A stretch of DNA of 64,000 bases from NCBI RefSeq assembly GCF_022627575.1, contig NZ_JADEYQ010000006.1:147696-211695 (forward strand), written 5' to 3'. Positions 28,821 to 37,952 of the stretch are shown one piece after another. The DNA comes from Sphingobacterium rhinopitheci. Lineage in GTDB: Bacteria; Bacteroidota; Bacteroidia; Sphingobacteriales; Sphingobacteriaceae. Made by a program: the position numbers and the translations under genes. The notes under the pieces are model-generated. The model saw only the letters and a program-made list of their open reading frames with translations. It was not told the DNA's origin and made no database searches. The stretch's first letter is position 1, and each line of letters starts with the position of its first letter.

Positions 28821-29699
28821 CTACTTTAAGCCACTTTTTTTTCCTTTTTGGGGCTTTAAAGGATCTATATAATTCTCCTCATCACCACGCACATCATTCT
28901 GTAGATCTATATTGTCTACAAACTTCAGTCTGTCCCCTTCGATAGCATAGGCATCATGTGTAAGATCAGGACCATAATACTTGAAGTTACCTTCCAAACT
29001 CGGATCTGCAGGTACGATATGATCAAATTCTATTCTTTTTTTATCTTTATTGTACTTAAGATACATTGAAGACTGCTTGGTATACGAAAAAATAATTCGC
29101 TTATGATCTAGTTTGTTCGAAAATATAGGTGCCCCAAATATAACTTCAGCATTTGGACGAATAGTTAATATCTCGATTACTTTTTTTGAAAAATCAGCAT
29201 GATGACCTTTCCATCCTAATAAAACAAATTGGTAGGGACTAATTTGTATAATATCATAATATTGGGCTCCATACCAATCATTGGGTTTTAAAAGAGCACT
29301 ATCAACATTTTTTATTTCAAAAGTTTTATCTAATAAAGGAGTCAACTTGATATTTGCTCCTTGATATTGAATGCTACCATAGTAAAGGTAGGATCCATCA
29401 TTTAAGGGTATATTCCACGAAAATATTCTAAATTTTTTATCTGGAGAATCTAAAATTGAGATTTTATCTAATTTGTCAAAACTAAAATAAAAGGCATTAA
29501 TTTCCTTTAATGCCGACACTAATGTTTTAACAAATTGGTAATTACTTTCGATGCGTACTACCTCAGATGGTTCTTCGAACATCTGCTTACTTAGTTTAAG
29601 TAGGCTATCCTGCCAAGCGTTCATTTTTGTTAAATTTTGGGCATAACAAAATGAAGTACTTAACGTAACACTTAATAATAAAAATAATTTCTTTAGCAT
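28821..29699 (-). CDS. Exported protein of unknown function
   Basis: The 292-residue protein has a clear signal peptide (residues 1-20, ending CYAQ). The mature part begins with a helical region and continues as beta-rich sequence, with SYLYYGSIQYQG, YGAQYYDIIQISPYQFVLLGWKG and a basic, Lys-rich C-terminus (KPQKGKKSG). I recognise no named domain. It lies behind a hairpin that separates it from the Tat-exported isomerase-like gene, so it is likely transcribed alone. Confidence 0.65.
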   Translation of the reverse strand: MLKKLFLLLSVTLSTSFCYAQNLTKMNAWQDSLLKLSKQMFEEPSEVVRIESNYQFVKTLVSALKEINAFYFSFDKLDKISILDSPDKKFRIFSWNIPLNDGSYLYYGSIQYQGANIKLTPLLDKTFEIKNVDSALLKPNDWYGAQYYDIIQISPYQFVLLGWKGHHADFSKKVIEILTIRPNAEVIFGAPIFSNKLDHKRIIFSYTKQSSMYLKYNKDKKRIEFDHIVPADPSLEGNFKYYGPDLTHDAYAIEGDRLKFVDNIDLQNDVRGDEENYIDPLKPQKGKKSGLK

Positions 29700-29734
29700 A
29701 TATTTTTTATAAAAGTGTATACATTATACTATAT

Positions 29735-29772
29735 ATTAATAGAATCCTATACCTGTATAGGATTCTATTAAT
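29735..29772 (-). terminator. 17-bp perfect hairpin, probable terminator of the upstream operon
   Basis: Arms meet at CCTG (inner part AGAATCCTATA / TATAGGATTCT). It follows the last gene of the kdgK-to-isomerase-like run by 11 bases. The downstream sequence lacks a clean U run, so efficiency is uncertain. Confidence 0.65.
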
Positions 29773-29782
29773 GTATAAAGTT

Positions 29783-30661
29783 TTATTGAAAACGCTCCAA
29801 TAGCTTTTTGGAAGCAATGATACCGTCTACTTCACTTAATTTTGATCCTTCATACTCAATACCAACAAAACCTTTGTATTTAGCATTTTTAACAATTTCC
29901 ATCATTTTAGCGTAATCTACAGTTGTATCATTACCTTGTGCATCAAAATCATGTGTCTTAGCACTAACACCTTTTGCGTAAGGCATCAACTCAGCTACCC
30001 CTTTATAACGATCATATTCATAAAAATTGCCAAAATCAGGTAAAGAGCCACAGTTTTTCTTTCCTACAAGTCTCAATGTTTCAGCTAACCAATCACCATG
30101 TGAAGAAATGCCACCATGGTTCTCAACGACAACATTAATTTTTGCTTTTTTACCATAATCAGCCAATGTAGATAAGCTCTCTACAACACGTTTCTGTACT
30201 TCAGCTGGTGTACCTTGTCCCGCAGCATTAACGCGAATAGCGCCACATCCTAAGAAATTAGCAGCATCAATCCATTGATAGTGGTTCTCTACTGCTTTTT
30301 TACGTTGTCCTTCATTCGCATCTCCTAAATTGCCCTCTCCATCAACCATAATTAAGACATTACGTACGCCATTAGATTTGGCACGATCATTTAAATCCTT
30401 TAAGTAAGTCAAATCTTTGGCTTTGTCTTTAAAGAATTGATTTACATATTCAACCCCATAAATACCAAATTTCTTAGCTGCAAATTCAGGGAAATCAATA
30501 TTCTTTAAATCGCCTTTAAACAATGTTTTATGTAAAGACCATTCCGCTAAAGATATTTCAAACCATTTTTTTTTAGCCGCAAATAAGTCCATTGAAGGAG
30601 CTAATGTTAAGCCTGCAGTAGCTAGACCCAATGTTTTTAAAAATTCTCTTCTAGAGTTCAT
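29783..30661 (-). CDS. Sugar phosphate isomerase/epimerase-like TIM-barrel protein, Tat-exported
   Basis: The 292-residue product starts with a twin-arginine leader (NSRREFLKTLG) and a hydrophobic stretch ending LFAAKK. The body is a xylose-isomerase-like TIM barrel: ISLAEWSLHKTLFKG, GVEYVNQFF, INVVVENHGGISS (metal-binding Glu), CGSLPDFGNF, AKGVSAKTHDFDAQG (His) and GFVGIEYEG (Glu). Such proteins isomerise or epimerise sugars and polyols and need a divalent metal. Export through Tat would deliver it already folded. It is last in an apparent operon with a LutA-like protein and a UMF1 permease, 15 bases apart. Confidence 0.88.
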   Translation of the reverse strand: MNSRREFLKTLGLATAGLTLAPSMDLFAAKKKWFEISLAEWSLHKTLFKGDLKNIDFPEFAAKKFGIYGVEYVNQFFKDKAKDLTYLKDLNDRAKSNGVRNVLIMVDGEGNLGDANEGQRKKAVENHYQWIDAANFLGCGAIRVNAAGQGTPAEVQKRVVESLSTLADYGKKAKINVVVENHGGISSHGDWLAETLRLVGKKNCGSLPDFGNFYEYDRYKGVAELMPYAKGVSAKTHDFDAQGNDTTVDYAKMMEIVKNAKYKGFVGIEYEGSKLSEVDGIIASKKLLERFQ

Positions 30662-30676
30662 AAATAAGATTATAAG

Positions 30677-31411
30677 TTATATGTTAGCCCATCCCGACGC
30701 CAATACATCAGCAAGATGCATTGTTTGGATCGGAATATTATTTTTATCAATATATGCTTGAATTTGTAATAAACAAGATGCATCAGTAGATATAATATAA
30801 TCAGCATGTACAGCTTCCGCATTTTTTACTTTCTGCTCCACCATCGCACTAGAAATCCCCTCAAACTTAACAGAAAATGATCCCCCAAAACCACAACATG
30901 TTTCTTGATCACGCATCTCTACCACTTCTAAACCACCTACATGGGATAATAAACGTCTCGGTTCATCTTTGATTTTGCACTCTCTTAAAGCTGAACAAGA
31001 ATCATGGTAAACTGCAGTACCTACCAACTCTGCACCAAAATTCTCTACCTTAAGTACATTTATCAAAAAATCAGATAATTCATATATATGTCGTTGTATA
31101 TTTCTACACTTATTGTGCTCTGTACTATTAGTAAATAAGTCATTATAGCCTGATTTAACCATCCCTACACAGGACGCAGAAGGAGACACCACATAGTGCT
31201 CATCCGAAAAATTAGTTAGGAATTGACGCCCTACAGTTTTAGCATTGTCCCAAAAACCAGCATTGTAGGCGGGCTGTCCGCAACAAGTCTGTTCAGGATT
31301 ATAATCGACCTGACAACCTGCTTTTTCTAATAACTTAATGGTATTAAATGCCGTCTCAGGGTATAATTGATCAACAAAACAAGGAATAAATAATTCTACT
31401 TTTTTAGTCAT
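30677..31411 (-). CDS. CCG-domain Fe-S oxidoreductase subunit, LutA/GlcF-like
   Basis: The 244-residue cytoplasmic protein has the two cysteine-rich CCG motifs: TCCGQPAYNAG (about residue 42) and TCCGFGGSFSVK (about 173), with a further Cys in ALRECK and SASCVGM. It matches LutA (YkgE), one of three subunits that oxidise L-lactate, and related glycolate oxidase Fe-S subunits. The partners LutB and LutC are not adjacent. Its start overlaps the UMF1 permease by eight bases, so translation is probably coupled. Confidence 0.88.
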   Translation of the reverse strand: MTKKVELFIPCFVDQLYPETAFNTIKLLEKAGCQVDYNPEQTCCGQPAYNAGFWDNAKTVGRQFLTNFSDEHYVVSPSASCVGMVKSGYNDLFTNSTEHNKCRNIQRHIYELSDFLINVLKVENFGAELVGTAVYHDSCSALRECKIKDEPRRLLSHVGGLEVVEMRDQETCCGFGGSFSVKFEGISSAMVEQKVKNAEAVHADYIISTDASCLLQIQAYIDKNNIPIQTMHLADVLASGWANI

Positions 31412-32732
31412 GCGTTACTTGTTTCAAAGAATCGTTAAATTTTAACATTCGGATCAATAAAATAAACCCTAAAATAAAGAAAAATGATAAAGAAACTGCA
31501 GATAATCTAATATTAAACGTAATTTGTTCTATCAAAGCAAAACTTACCAAACCAACAACAATTCCTAATTTCTCTGTAATATCATAAAAACTAAACATCG
31601 CTGTTGTATCTTCCATATTTGAAGGTAGCAATTTGGAATAAGTAGAACGAGACAAAGATTGAATCCCTCCCATCAATAATCCTACCATAAATGCTAAGCC
31701 ATAGAACTGCGCTTCGCTAGTTAGATAATAAGCAGAAATACAAATACCTACCCACAATATAGTAACAATCATCAAGACCACGATATTACCTAATTTTTTA
31801 GCCAAAGAGGACATCATAAAAGCGCCTGCTATAGCGACTAATTGTATCAGAATAATCGTTATAATCAATGAATCTTGGGCCAGATCTAATTCCTTTTGCC
31901 CAAACATCGTAGCGACCACCATAATAGTTTGTACACCTACAGAATTAAAGAAATAAGCAGGTAAAAAACGTTTTATTCCTTTATTTACTTTAATCTGCAT
32001 CCATACGGAATAAAACTCACTTCGTACACGTGAAAATACAGAAATACCTTGAGCATGAGTCGATGGATTATTGTTAGGCAATTTTGCAAATGGAATCATT
32101 GAAAAACCTAACCACCATATACCTACTAATAAAAAAGAAAGTCGTGCAGGAAAAGAAGAATCCGTTATATTAAACCATTCAGGTTTCAATACAAATAGAA
32201 AACATATAAGCTGAATAGTTACACAACCGACATAACCATAAGCAAAGCCTTTGGCACTTACCCGATCTTGGTGATCAGCGCTCGCTATAACCGGAAGATA
32301 TGAATTATTGACCGCTACCCCACCAATATACCCCATTGCAGCTAATGTAAAACACATAATCCCCCACTCCAGCGTATCAAGTTTAAAGAAAAATAACCCC
32401 ATACAAGCTATTGCTCCTAAATAGGTAAATACTTTCATTACTTGTAACTTCTTTCCATTGGCATCTGCAAAAGAGGACAAGAAAGGTAACAACAAAACCA
32501 TTATCAAATAAGCAAATGCTAAGGCATAATTTGATAATACAGTATTAATGACCTCAATACCGAAGAAATTAACTGTTTCTTTGCCGGTATATTTAGCGCT
32601 AGTAATGGTTATATAGTATATCGGAAAAATAGTTGATGTAATGACTAGATTGTAGGCAGAATTTGCCCAATCAAACATTGCCCAAGAACGGATAAGTTTC
32701 TGATCGTTCTTTTTTATATCTTTTAATAACAT
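31404..32732 (-). CDS. MFS permease, UMF1 (Atg22-like) family
   Basis: The 442-residue protein has 12 predicted TM segments and the UMF1 N-terminal signature SWAMFDWANSAYN. Other family segments are VAVNNSYLPVIA, SAKGFAYGYVGC and GLLMGGIQSLSRSTYSKLLP. Bacterial UMF1 members are uncharacterised exporters or importers; yeast Atg22 exports amino acids from the vacuole. It lies between the PBP4-type gene (35-base gap) and the LutA-like gene (overlapping), so the cargo may be a small organic acid, but that is inference from context only. Confidence 0.88.
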   Translation of the reverse strand: MLLKDIKKNDQKLIRSWAMFDWANSAYNLVITSTIFPIYYITITSAKYTGKETVNFFGIEVINTVLSNYALAFAYLIMVLLLPFLSSFADANGKKLQVMKVFTYLGAIACMGLFFFKLDTLEWGIMCFTLAAMGYIGGVAVNNSYLPVIASADHQDRVSAKGFAYGYVGCVTIQLICFLFVLKPEWFNITDSSFPARLSFLLVGIWWLGFSMIPFAKLPNNNPSTHAQGISVFSRVRSEFYSVWMQIKVNKGIKRFLPAYFFNSVGVQTIMVVATMFGQKELDLAQDSLIITIILIQLVAIAGAFMMSSLAKKLGNIVVLMIVTILWVGICISAYYLTSEAQFYGLAFMVGLLMGGIQSLSRSTYSKLLPSNMEDTTAMFSFYDITEKLGIVVGLVSFALIEQITFNIRLSAVSLSFFFILGFILLIRMLKFNDSLKQVTHD

Positions 32733-32767
32733 ATGTATTAGCGAATATAATACTTCTTGGCTATAGA

Positions 32768-34075
32768 CTAATAATTTTGACGAATAAAAGTCATTATTCG
32801 AACCATTTCTTTTCGCACGGCAGCTGTCGGAACAGTATAGTTATTATTTAAAAATGAGAACGCTAATCGACGACCACTACGCGTCACAATATAGCCTGAC
32901 TGACAATGTACAGCATTAATAGTTCCTGTTTTTGCCCATACAAAAGGGTTTCCTTCATCCAATTGGTATGCGGTACGTAATGTACCATCAACTCCCCCAG
33001 CTGGAAAAAACAAATATCTTTTATCATCATCAGGCACCTCCTTTTCTATCGCTAACAATAGCTCTACCATATGGCGAGGTGTTATTTTATTATAGGTTGA
33101 CAGACCACTTCCATCCCTTAAGATTACAGAATCCTGAAAATACTGGTAGTAATCCTTTTGCATATCTCGACGCAAAGAATCCGTATAGAAACCGTTATAT
33201 TTAATATTTGAAATTATCATCGTGAGATGCTCCGCAAGATAATTATCACTCGGTAGCATCATTTCACGTAAAACAACATTTCTAGGGACAGAATAAACAA
33301 CTTTTGTATCCTCGGGTTTAGCATAATTCATTAATACATTTACTTGTTTCTTTAATGTATCCTGAAGTAAAGTTACAAATAGAGAATCCGACCATATGAA
33401 AGGCTTGCTACTTTTATAATCCTTAGGAATTTGAGCAGTACTAATTTCAAAATTATTAGTATTATGCTTTCTATTAATAGAAAAATTATTGTTCTTATGA
33501 TCTTTATAACGAAGGTAGTTATCAAAGTATGACGGTATGGTCTTGATTTTATCCGTACCACCATCAAAACTTACTACATTGCCATAAATAGGAAAAGTCG
33601 CTATATCGGGTTGGTAATACTCTTCATAATCTTCAATAGACCAACCATTGCGATAAGCTGGTTCTGAAGACTCCTGTGGCACATAAAAAAGCTTTTTATT
33701 TGAATTTTTCAAAAAATCAAATACGATATGACTATCTAGTTTATGGTGTAAGAATGTAGGATCTCCAGTCCCCCAAAATAGTAAAGAATCTCCCCTTTCC
33801 ACATATTGTATACCAGGAATAGAATCACTAATATGCTTTAAAGAAGCAAATAAAGTATATACTTTGGTATTCGAGGCAGGTGTAAAATGTTGGTTTTCTC
33901 GAATATTGAAGACATATTTATCATTGTCCATATCATATAGACTAAATCCATAATGATAATTAGGTAAAATGACAGAGCTATTAAATTGATCTTCTAAAAT
34001 AGAAAAATCTTGTCCATAACTGACCTTAGCAAAAAGCAAAGCTATAATCAAATAGACTTTAAAAGTAGTTTTCAT
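32768..34075 (-). CDS. D-alanyl-D-alanine carboxypeptidase/endopeptidase, PBP4 type (peptidase S13)
   Basis: Start placed at ATG 34075, which gives a proper signal peptide (MKTTFKVYLIIALLFAKVSYG); an upstream ATG at 34099 would add eight residues ahead of it. The mature protein has the three penicillin-binding motifs: SNTK (Ser68-Lys71), DGSGLSTYN (SxN-like) and WAKTGTI (KTG). PBP4-type enzymes trim or open crosslinks of peptidoglycan in the periplasm. The length of 435 residues suits the class C type-4 PBPs. It lies between eda and the UMF1 permease on the same strand. Confidence 0.9.
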   Translation of the reverse strand: MKTTFKVYLIIALLFAKVSYGQDFSILEDQFNSSVILPNYHYGFSLYDMDNDKYVFNIRENQHFTPASNTKVYTLFASLKHISDSIPGIQYVERGDSLLFWGTGDPTFLHHKLDSHIVFDFLKNSNKKLFYVPQESSEPAYRNGWSIEDYEEYYQPDIATFPIYGNVVSFDGGTDKIKTIPSYFDNYLRYKDHKNNNFSINRKHNTNNFEISTAQIPKDYKSSKPFIWSDSLFVTLLQDTLKKQVNVLMNYAKPEDTKVVYSVPRNVVLREMMLPSDNYLAEHLTMIISNIKYNGFYTDSLRRDMQKDYYQYFQDSVILRDGSGLSTYNKITPRHMVELLLAIEKEVPDDDKRYLFFPAGGVDGTLRTAYQLDEGNPFVWAKTGTINAVHCQSGYIVTRSGRRLAFSFLNNNYTVPTAAVRKEMVRIMTFIRQNY

Positions 34076-34145
34076 ATCAGCAAGGTAAAAAATATTCAAA
34101 AAATAAAGAATAATACCTCTGTAATATTGTCGATATTATTACTAT

Positions 34146-34784
34146 CTATAAGCTTTTAATAAAGCTAAAACTAGCTTTCAAATTATCTCTTGTATTCCTA
34201 TTGCTAGGAATAAACTCTCCTTCAAAAAGCTTAGATCCCACTCCTACAGCCGTAGCACCGACCTTAAACCAAGCACGGAGATTATCAGGAGATAAAGATA
34301 CACCACCAGTAATCATAAAATTCAAGGTAGGGAATAATGGTTTAATAGCTTTCACAAAATTAGGCCCCAATACTTCCCCAGGAAAGAGTTTTATGATAGA
34401 AGCGCCCAAATTTTCAGCTACAGCGATTTCTGTAGGTGTCATACAACCAGGAATCCATTCCACAGAACTCCCCTCCATCAGCGCTGCAATAGCAGGATTT
34501 ACAATAGGGCTAACCAAGAAATCGGCACCTAAAGAAATAAAATCTTTGGCTTGAACAACATTTTTTATAGAACCTACCCCAAGGATAAGGTCTTTAAAAA
34601 ACTGATCTCTAAATGCTACTAATAAGCGAAAGTTGTCTTTGGATTTAGGGCCTCTATCTACAAATTCGAATACACGTACTCCACCCTCATAGCATTCTGC
34701 CAGTATCGATTTACATACTTCTATATCATCGTTATAATACACAGGGACAATAGGACTACTATTTATTTTAGCTAGTAACATCAT
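34146..34784 (-). CDS. eda: KDPG aldolase (2-dehydro-3-deoxyphosphogluconate aldolase)
   Basis: The 212-residue class I aldolase splits 2-keto-3-deoxy-6-phosphogluconate to pyruvate and glyceraldehyde 3-phosphate. Visible are the catalytic Glu in RVFEFVDRG, LGVGSIKN, the PGCMTPTEIAVAENLG segment and the Schiff-base Lys in SIIKLFPGE, followed by the phosphate-binding ITGGVS. The gene lies two bases after kdgK, so the last two steps of glucuronate breakdown are made together. A role on the galactonate analogue (KDPGal) is possible but less likely here. Confidence 0.93.
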   Translation of the reverse strand: MMLLAKINSSPIVPVYYNDDIEVCKSILAECYEGGVRVFEFVDRGPKSKDNFRLLVAFRDQFFKDLILGVGSIKNVVQAKDFISLGADFLVSPIVNPAIAALMEGSSVEWIPGCMTPTEIAVAENLGASIIKLFPGEVLGPNFVKAIKPLFPTLNFMITGGVSLSPDNLRAWFKVGATAVGVGSKLFEGEFIPSNRNTRDNLKASFSFIKSL

Positions 34785-34786
34785 AA

Positions 34787-35776
34787 TTATATTATAATAA
34801 AATCACCGTTTACGAATAACTTTTTATACCCAATTTTGGTCGCATAATCAATCAATTCTTGGGGTGCATATTCGTGTATTAAGCCTGCTATAAATCCGCC
34901 CATAAAAGCATCTCCACTACCGATACGATCAACAAGATTATTCGTTTCAAATATATTACTTACATAATGTCCCTGTTCAGTATGATACGTTGCATACAAC
35001 AGATTGTGCGATGCGTTGTCCATAAATCTAAAAGTAAAGGCTAAATGCTTGCATCGAGGAAATTTAGCAAATACTTCATCAGCTACTGATTCACTAATCG
35101 TGGGATAATCTAATTTGGAACGATCGGCACTCCATTTATCATCTATGTATGTTCCAAGCATTATATTTGACGCCCATATATTTCCCATTATTACGTCACA
35201 CTGACTTACCAAATCAGGCATTATCTCTAATGGAGTTTTTCCATACTGCCAAAGTCTATTTCTATAGTTCAAATCAACCGAAACCGTTAAATTTCGTTTT
35301 CGGGCTTCCAGTAAGGCTCGACTACACAAATCAGCATGCGCCTGACTAAGAGCAGGCGTCAAAGCTGTCCAATGAAACCAATCAATACCGTCAAATATAG
35401 TTGCCCAATCAATATCATCCTGCTTTAAGTCGGAAAAGGAAGAATATTTTCTATCATATATCACTTCTCCAGTCGTCAACCCATTTGCGCCAAGCAAAAT
35501 ATAAGATCCTAAGCGATCCCCTTCATACCTAAATTTGCTGACATCAATATGGACATCTTTCATCAAGTTAAGGATAGTATTGACAAGAACATTATTTGGT
35601 CCGCAAGACATATAGGAAGTATCAATCCCTAATTGTGCCGTTGCAACAGCCACATTAGCTTCAGAACCTCCTGGATATAAAGACACGTCAGACTGCTGGT
35701 TATTGCAGAATAAACCTCCAGTACATTGGATACGATATAAAAGCTCACCGAAGCAAAGAAGTTTAGGATTATTCAT
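34787..35776 (-). CDS. kdgK: 2-keto-3-deoxygluconate kinase (PfkB family)
   Basis: The 329-residue PfkB sugar kinase has the GGSEANVAVATAQLG signature near residue 32 and the catalytic DRIGSGDAFMGGFIAG motif (Asp near 290). It phosphorylates 2-keto-3-deoxygluconate at C6. PfkB members are hard to assign by sequence alone, but its position directly before eda and divergent from the fructuronate reductase/uxuA/uxaC genes makes KDG the clear substrate. A TAnnTTTG promoter and a LacI-type operator lie upstream. Confidence 0.9.
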   Translation of the reverse strand: MNNPKLLCFGELLYRIQCTGGLFCNNQQSDVSLYPGGSEANVAVATAQLGIDTSYMSCGPNNVLVNTILNLMKDVHIDVSKFRYEGDRLGSYILLGANGLTTGEVIYDRKYSSFSDLKQDDIDWATIFDGIDWFHWTALTPALSQAHADLCSRALLEARKRNLTVSVDLNYRNRLWQYGKTPLEIMPDLVSQCDVIMGNIWASNIMLGTYIDDKWSADRSKLDYPTISESVADEVFAKFPRCKHLAFTFRFMDNASHNLLYATYHTEQGHYVSNIFETNNLVDRIGSGDAFMGGFIAGLIHEYAPQELIDYATKIGYKKLFVNGDFIII

Positions 35777-35794
35777 TTTAAGTAATTAGTAAAT

Positions 35795-35802
35795 CAAATT
35801 TA
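35795..35802 (-). promoter_or_regulatory. Candidate -7 element of kdgK-eda
   Basis: TAAATTTG on the minus strand fits TAnnTTTG, 18 bases before the kdgK start. Confidence 0.45.
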
Positions 35803-35840
35803 TGGTTTTCAGGTCAATTAAATAGCCGAAGTACAAGTTT

Positions 35841-35862
35841 TTTACGAAAACGATTTAGTAAA
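35841..35862. promoter_or_regulatory. LacI-type operator candidate in the glucuronate divergent promoter
   Basis: A 22-base imperfect palindrome of the form TTTAC-n-AAA-n-CG-n-TTT-n-GTAAA, symmetric at 18 of 22 positions, with the central CG typical of LacI/GalR operators. It lies between divergent kdgK and the SDR gene, where one bound dimer could control both operons. The LacI regulator encoded at 40827-41864 is the obvious candidate. Confidence 0.55.
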
Positions 35863-35941
35863 TAAACACTTGAGTTTTAATACTATTAAATATAGTTTTT
35901 CCTAATATTGAAAATTAAACTTAAATCTCTAAAAAAATCCA

Positions 35942-36766
35942 ATGAGCGGTATACTAGAAAAATTTTCACTTCAGGATAAGGTAATTGTCGTTACTGGAGG
36001 AACAGGCGTACTTGGCAAATCATTTGTGGAAGCATTGGCTGAAGCAGGCGCAAAAATTGTTGTTTTGGGAAGAAATAAAGAAAGAGCAATACAGCGCGTA
36101 GCAGAAGCAACGAATATTGGTGCTGAAGCATTCTACATATTAACAGATGTATTAGATGAAAATGCATTGCATAAAGCAAAAGATGAAATATTAGCGAAAT
36201 GGGGTAAGATTGATGGCTTAATAAATGCTGCCGGCGGGAACATTCCTGGTGCTACAATAGGAGAACAACAGAATCTATTTGAGAGCAATGTACAAGATAC
36301 TATCAAAGCTATTGAACTGAACTTATATGGGACAATAATTCCTACACACATATTTGGTAAAGTAATCGCTGAATCAGGTAAAGGATCGATTATAAATATT
36401 TCATCACTTGCTGCAAGCCGACCTTTGACACGTGTATTAGGGTATACCGTTGCTAAGCATGGTATTGATGGGTATACAAAATGGATGTCTACAGAATTAG
36501 CTATTCGTTATGGTGACAAAGTTAGGGTAAATGCAATTGCACCCGGTGTATTTCTGACGGATCAAAACCACAAATTACTAATCAATGAGGATGGTTCATA
36601 CTCCGATCGTGCACAGAAGTTTATTAATGGAACACCTTATAAGCGCTTCGGCAATCCTGATGAATTAAAAGGAGCAATTGTCTATTTATTAAGTGATGCC
36701 TCCGCCTTTGTAACAGGCGAAATATTATTTATAGATGGTGGTTTTAACAGTTGGTGTGGTGTTTAA
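35942..36766 (+). CDS. uxuB: SDR-family fructuronate reductase (D-mannonate oxidoreductase)
   Basis: The 274-residue protein is a classical short-chain dehydrogenase: TGGTGVLGKSF cofactor loop (about 19-29), INAAGGNIPG, and the catalytic Ser in NISSLAA, Tyr and Lys in GYTVAKHG. It should reduce fructuronate to mannonate with NAD(P)H. E. coli UxuB belongs to a different (polyol dehydrogenase) family, so this is a non-homologous replacement; SDR members in uxuA/uxaC operons of Bacteroidetes are commonly given this role. Its start lies next to the LacI-type operator, and uxuA follows after 10 bases. Confidence 0.88.
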   Translation: MSGILEKFSLQDKVIVVTGGTGVLGKSFVEALAEAGAKIVVLGRNKERAIQRVAEATNIGAEAFYILTDVLDENALHKAKDEILAKWGKIDGLINAAGGNIPGATIGEQQNLFESNVQDTIKAIELNLYGTIIPTHIFGKVIAESGKGSIINISSLAASRPLTRVLGYTVAKHGIDGYTKWMSTELAIRYGDKVRVNAIAPGVFLTDQNHKLLINEDGSYSDRAQKFINGTPYKRFGNPDELKGAIVYLLSDASAFVTGEILFIDGGFNSWCGV

Positions 36767-36776
36767 AAAATGACTT

Positions 36777-37940
36777 GTGAAAAAAAAATTAGAACAAACA
36801 TGGCGTTGGTATGGGCCCACTGACCCTGTATCACTACAGGATATAAAACAAGCTGGCGCTACAGGAATAGTCACAGCATTACATCATATACCACATGGCG
36901 AAATATGGCCAGTAGAAGATATAAGAGAAAGGAAAGAAACGATTGAAAACGCAGGCTTGACATGGTCTGTAGTTGAAAGCGTGCCGGTACATGAAACTAT
37001 AAAAATAAACACCGGCGCGGTAGAAAAATACCTCTTCAATTATAATCAGACTATTACCAATCTAGCTTTGTGTGGTATAAAAACAATTTGCTACAATTTT
37101 ATGCCTGTCTTGGATTGGACAAGAACACAGCTAGATTTAACGATGAAGGATGGTTCTAAAGCACTTTACTTTGATTGGGTAGATTTAGCAATATTTGATA
37201 TATATATACTCCACCGTAACGATGCTAATGCGGATTATTCACCAGCAATAGTATCCCAAGCAGAATACAAATATTTGAATATGTCAATACAACACAAAGA
37301 TATATTGACAAAAAATATTCTTATGGGGATCCCTGGAGAAAGTGATATCACTTTAGACAGTCTAAAAAAAAGCATCAAAATATATAGCAATATTGGCAAG
37401 GATGGGCTAAGAAAAAACTTAACTAATTTCCTCCTTTCCATTCGAGATACTTGTATACAGCATGGTATAAAGATGACTATTCATCCCGATGACCCTCCAT
37501 ATCCAATATTAGGCCTTCCGCGTATAGTGAGTACGATTGAAGATTATGAGTATATACTGAATACAGTGGACAACAATTTTAATGGTATATGCTTTTGTAC
37601 AGGATCATTAGGTGCCAGTCAAACTAATAATCTGGTAGAAATCCTTAATCTCGTAAAATCTAGGGTTCATTTTATTCATTTGAGGAATGTCAAAAAGGAT
37701 GATATGGGTAGCTTCTATGAGGCAGACCATTTGGATGGTGATGTAAATATGTATGCTATAATGGAAATATTAATAGCAGAGAATCAGCGCAGAGAGATTG
37801 CATTACCCTTTAGGCCTGACCACGGTCATCAAATGCTTGATGATTTAAAAAAAATTACAAATCCTGGATATTCAGCAATTGGAAGACTACGTGGTTTGGC
37901 AGAGCTACGCGGATTAGAATATGGAATAATAGGGTTTTAA
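36777..37940 (+). CDS. uxuA: Mannonate dehydratase
   Basis: The 387-residue TIM-barrel enzyme dehydrates D-mannonate to 2-keto-3-deoxygluconate, needing a divalent metal. Family segments are LEQTWRWYGPTDPVSL at the N-terminus, TALHHIPHGEIWP, KMTIHPDDPPYPILGLPR, HFIHLRNVKK and RPDHGHQMLDD. The start is GTG at 36777, since an ATG at 36770 is out of frame and meets a stop after 17 codons, while the GTG frame gives the conserved N-terminus. Length is normal. It sits between the fructuronate reductase and uxaC. Confidence 0.96.
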   Translation: MKKKLEQTWRWYGPTDPVSLQDIKQAGATGIVTALHHIPHGEIWPVEDIRERKETIENAGLTWSVVESVPVHETIKINTGAVEKYLFNYNQTITNLALCGIKTICYNFMPVLDWTRTQLDLTMKDGSKALYFDWVDLAIFDIYILHRNDANADYSPAIVSQAEYKYLNMSIQHKDILTKNILMGIPGESDITLDSLKKSIKIYSNIGKDGLRKNLTNFLLSIRDTCIQHGIKMTIHPDDPPYPILGLPRIVSTIEDYEYILNTVDNNFNGICFCTGSLGASQTNNLVEILNLVKSRVHFIHLRNVKKDDMGSFYEADHLDGDVNMYAIMEILIAENQRREIALPFRPDHGHQMLDDLKKITNPGYSAIGRLRGLAELRGLEYGIIGF

Positions 37941-37952
37941 AACATAAATAAA

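Noticed and set aside
36770..36823. ATG at 36770 as the uxuA start
   Set aside because: It is in another frame and meets a stop after 17 codons; the GTG at 36777 gives the conserved N-terminus.
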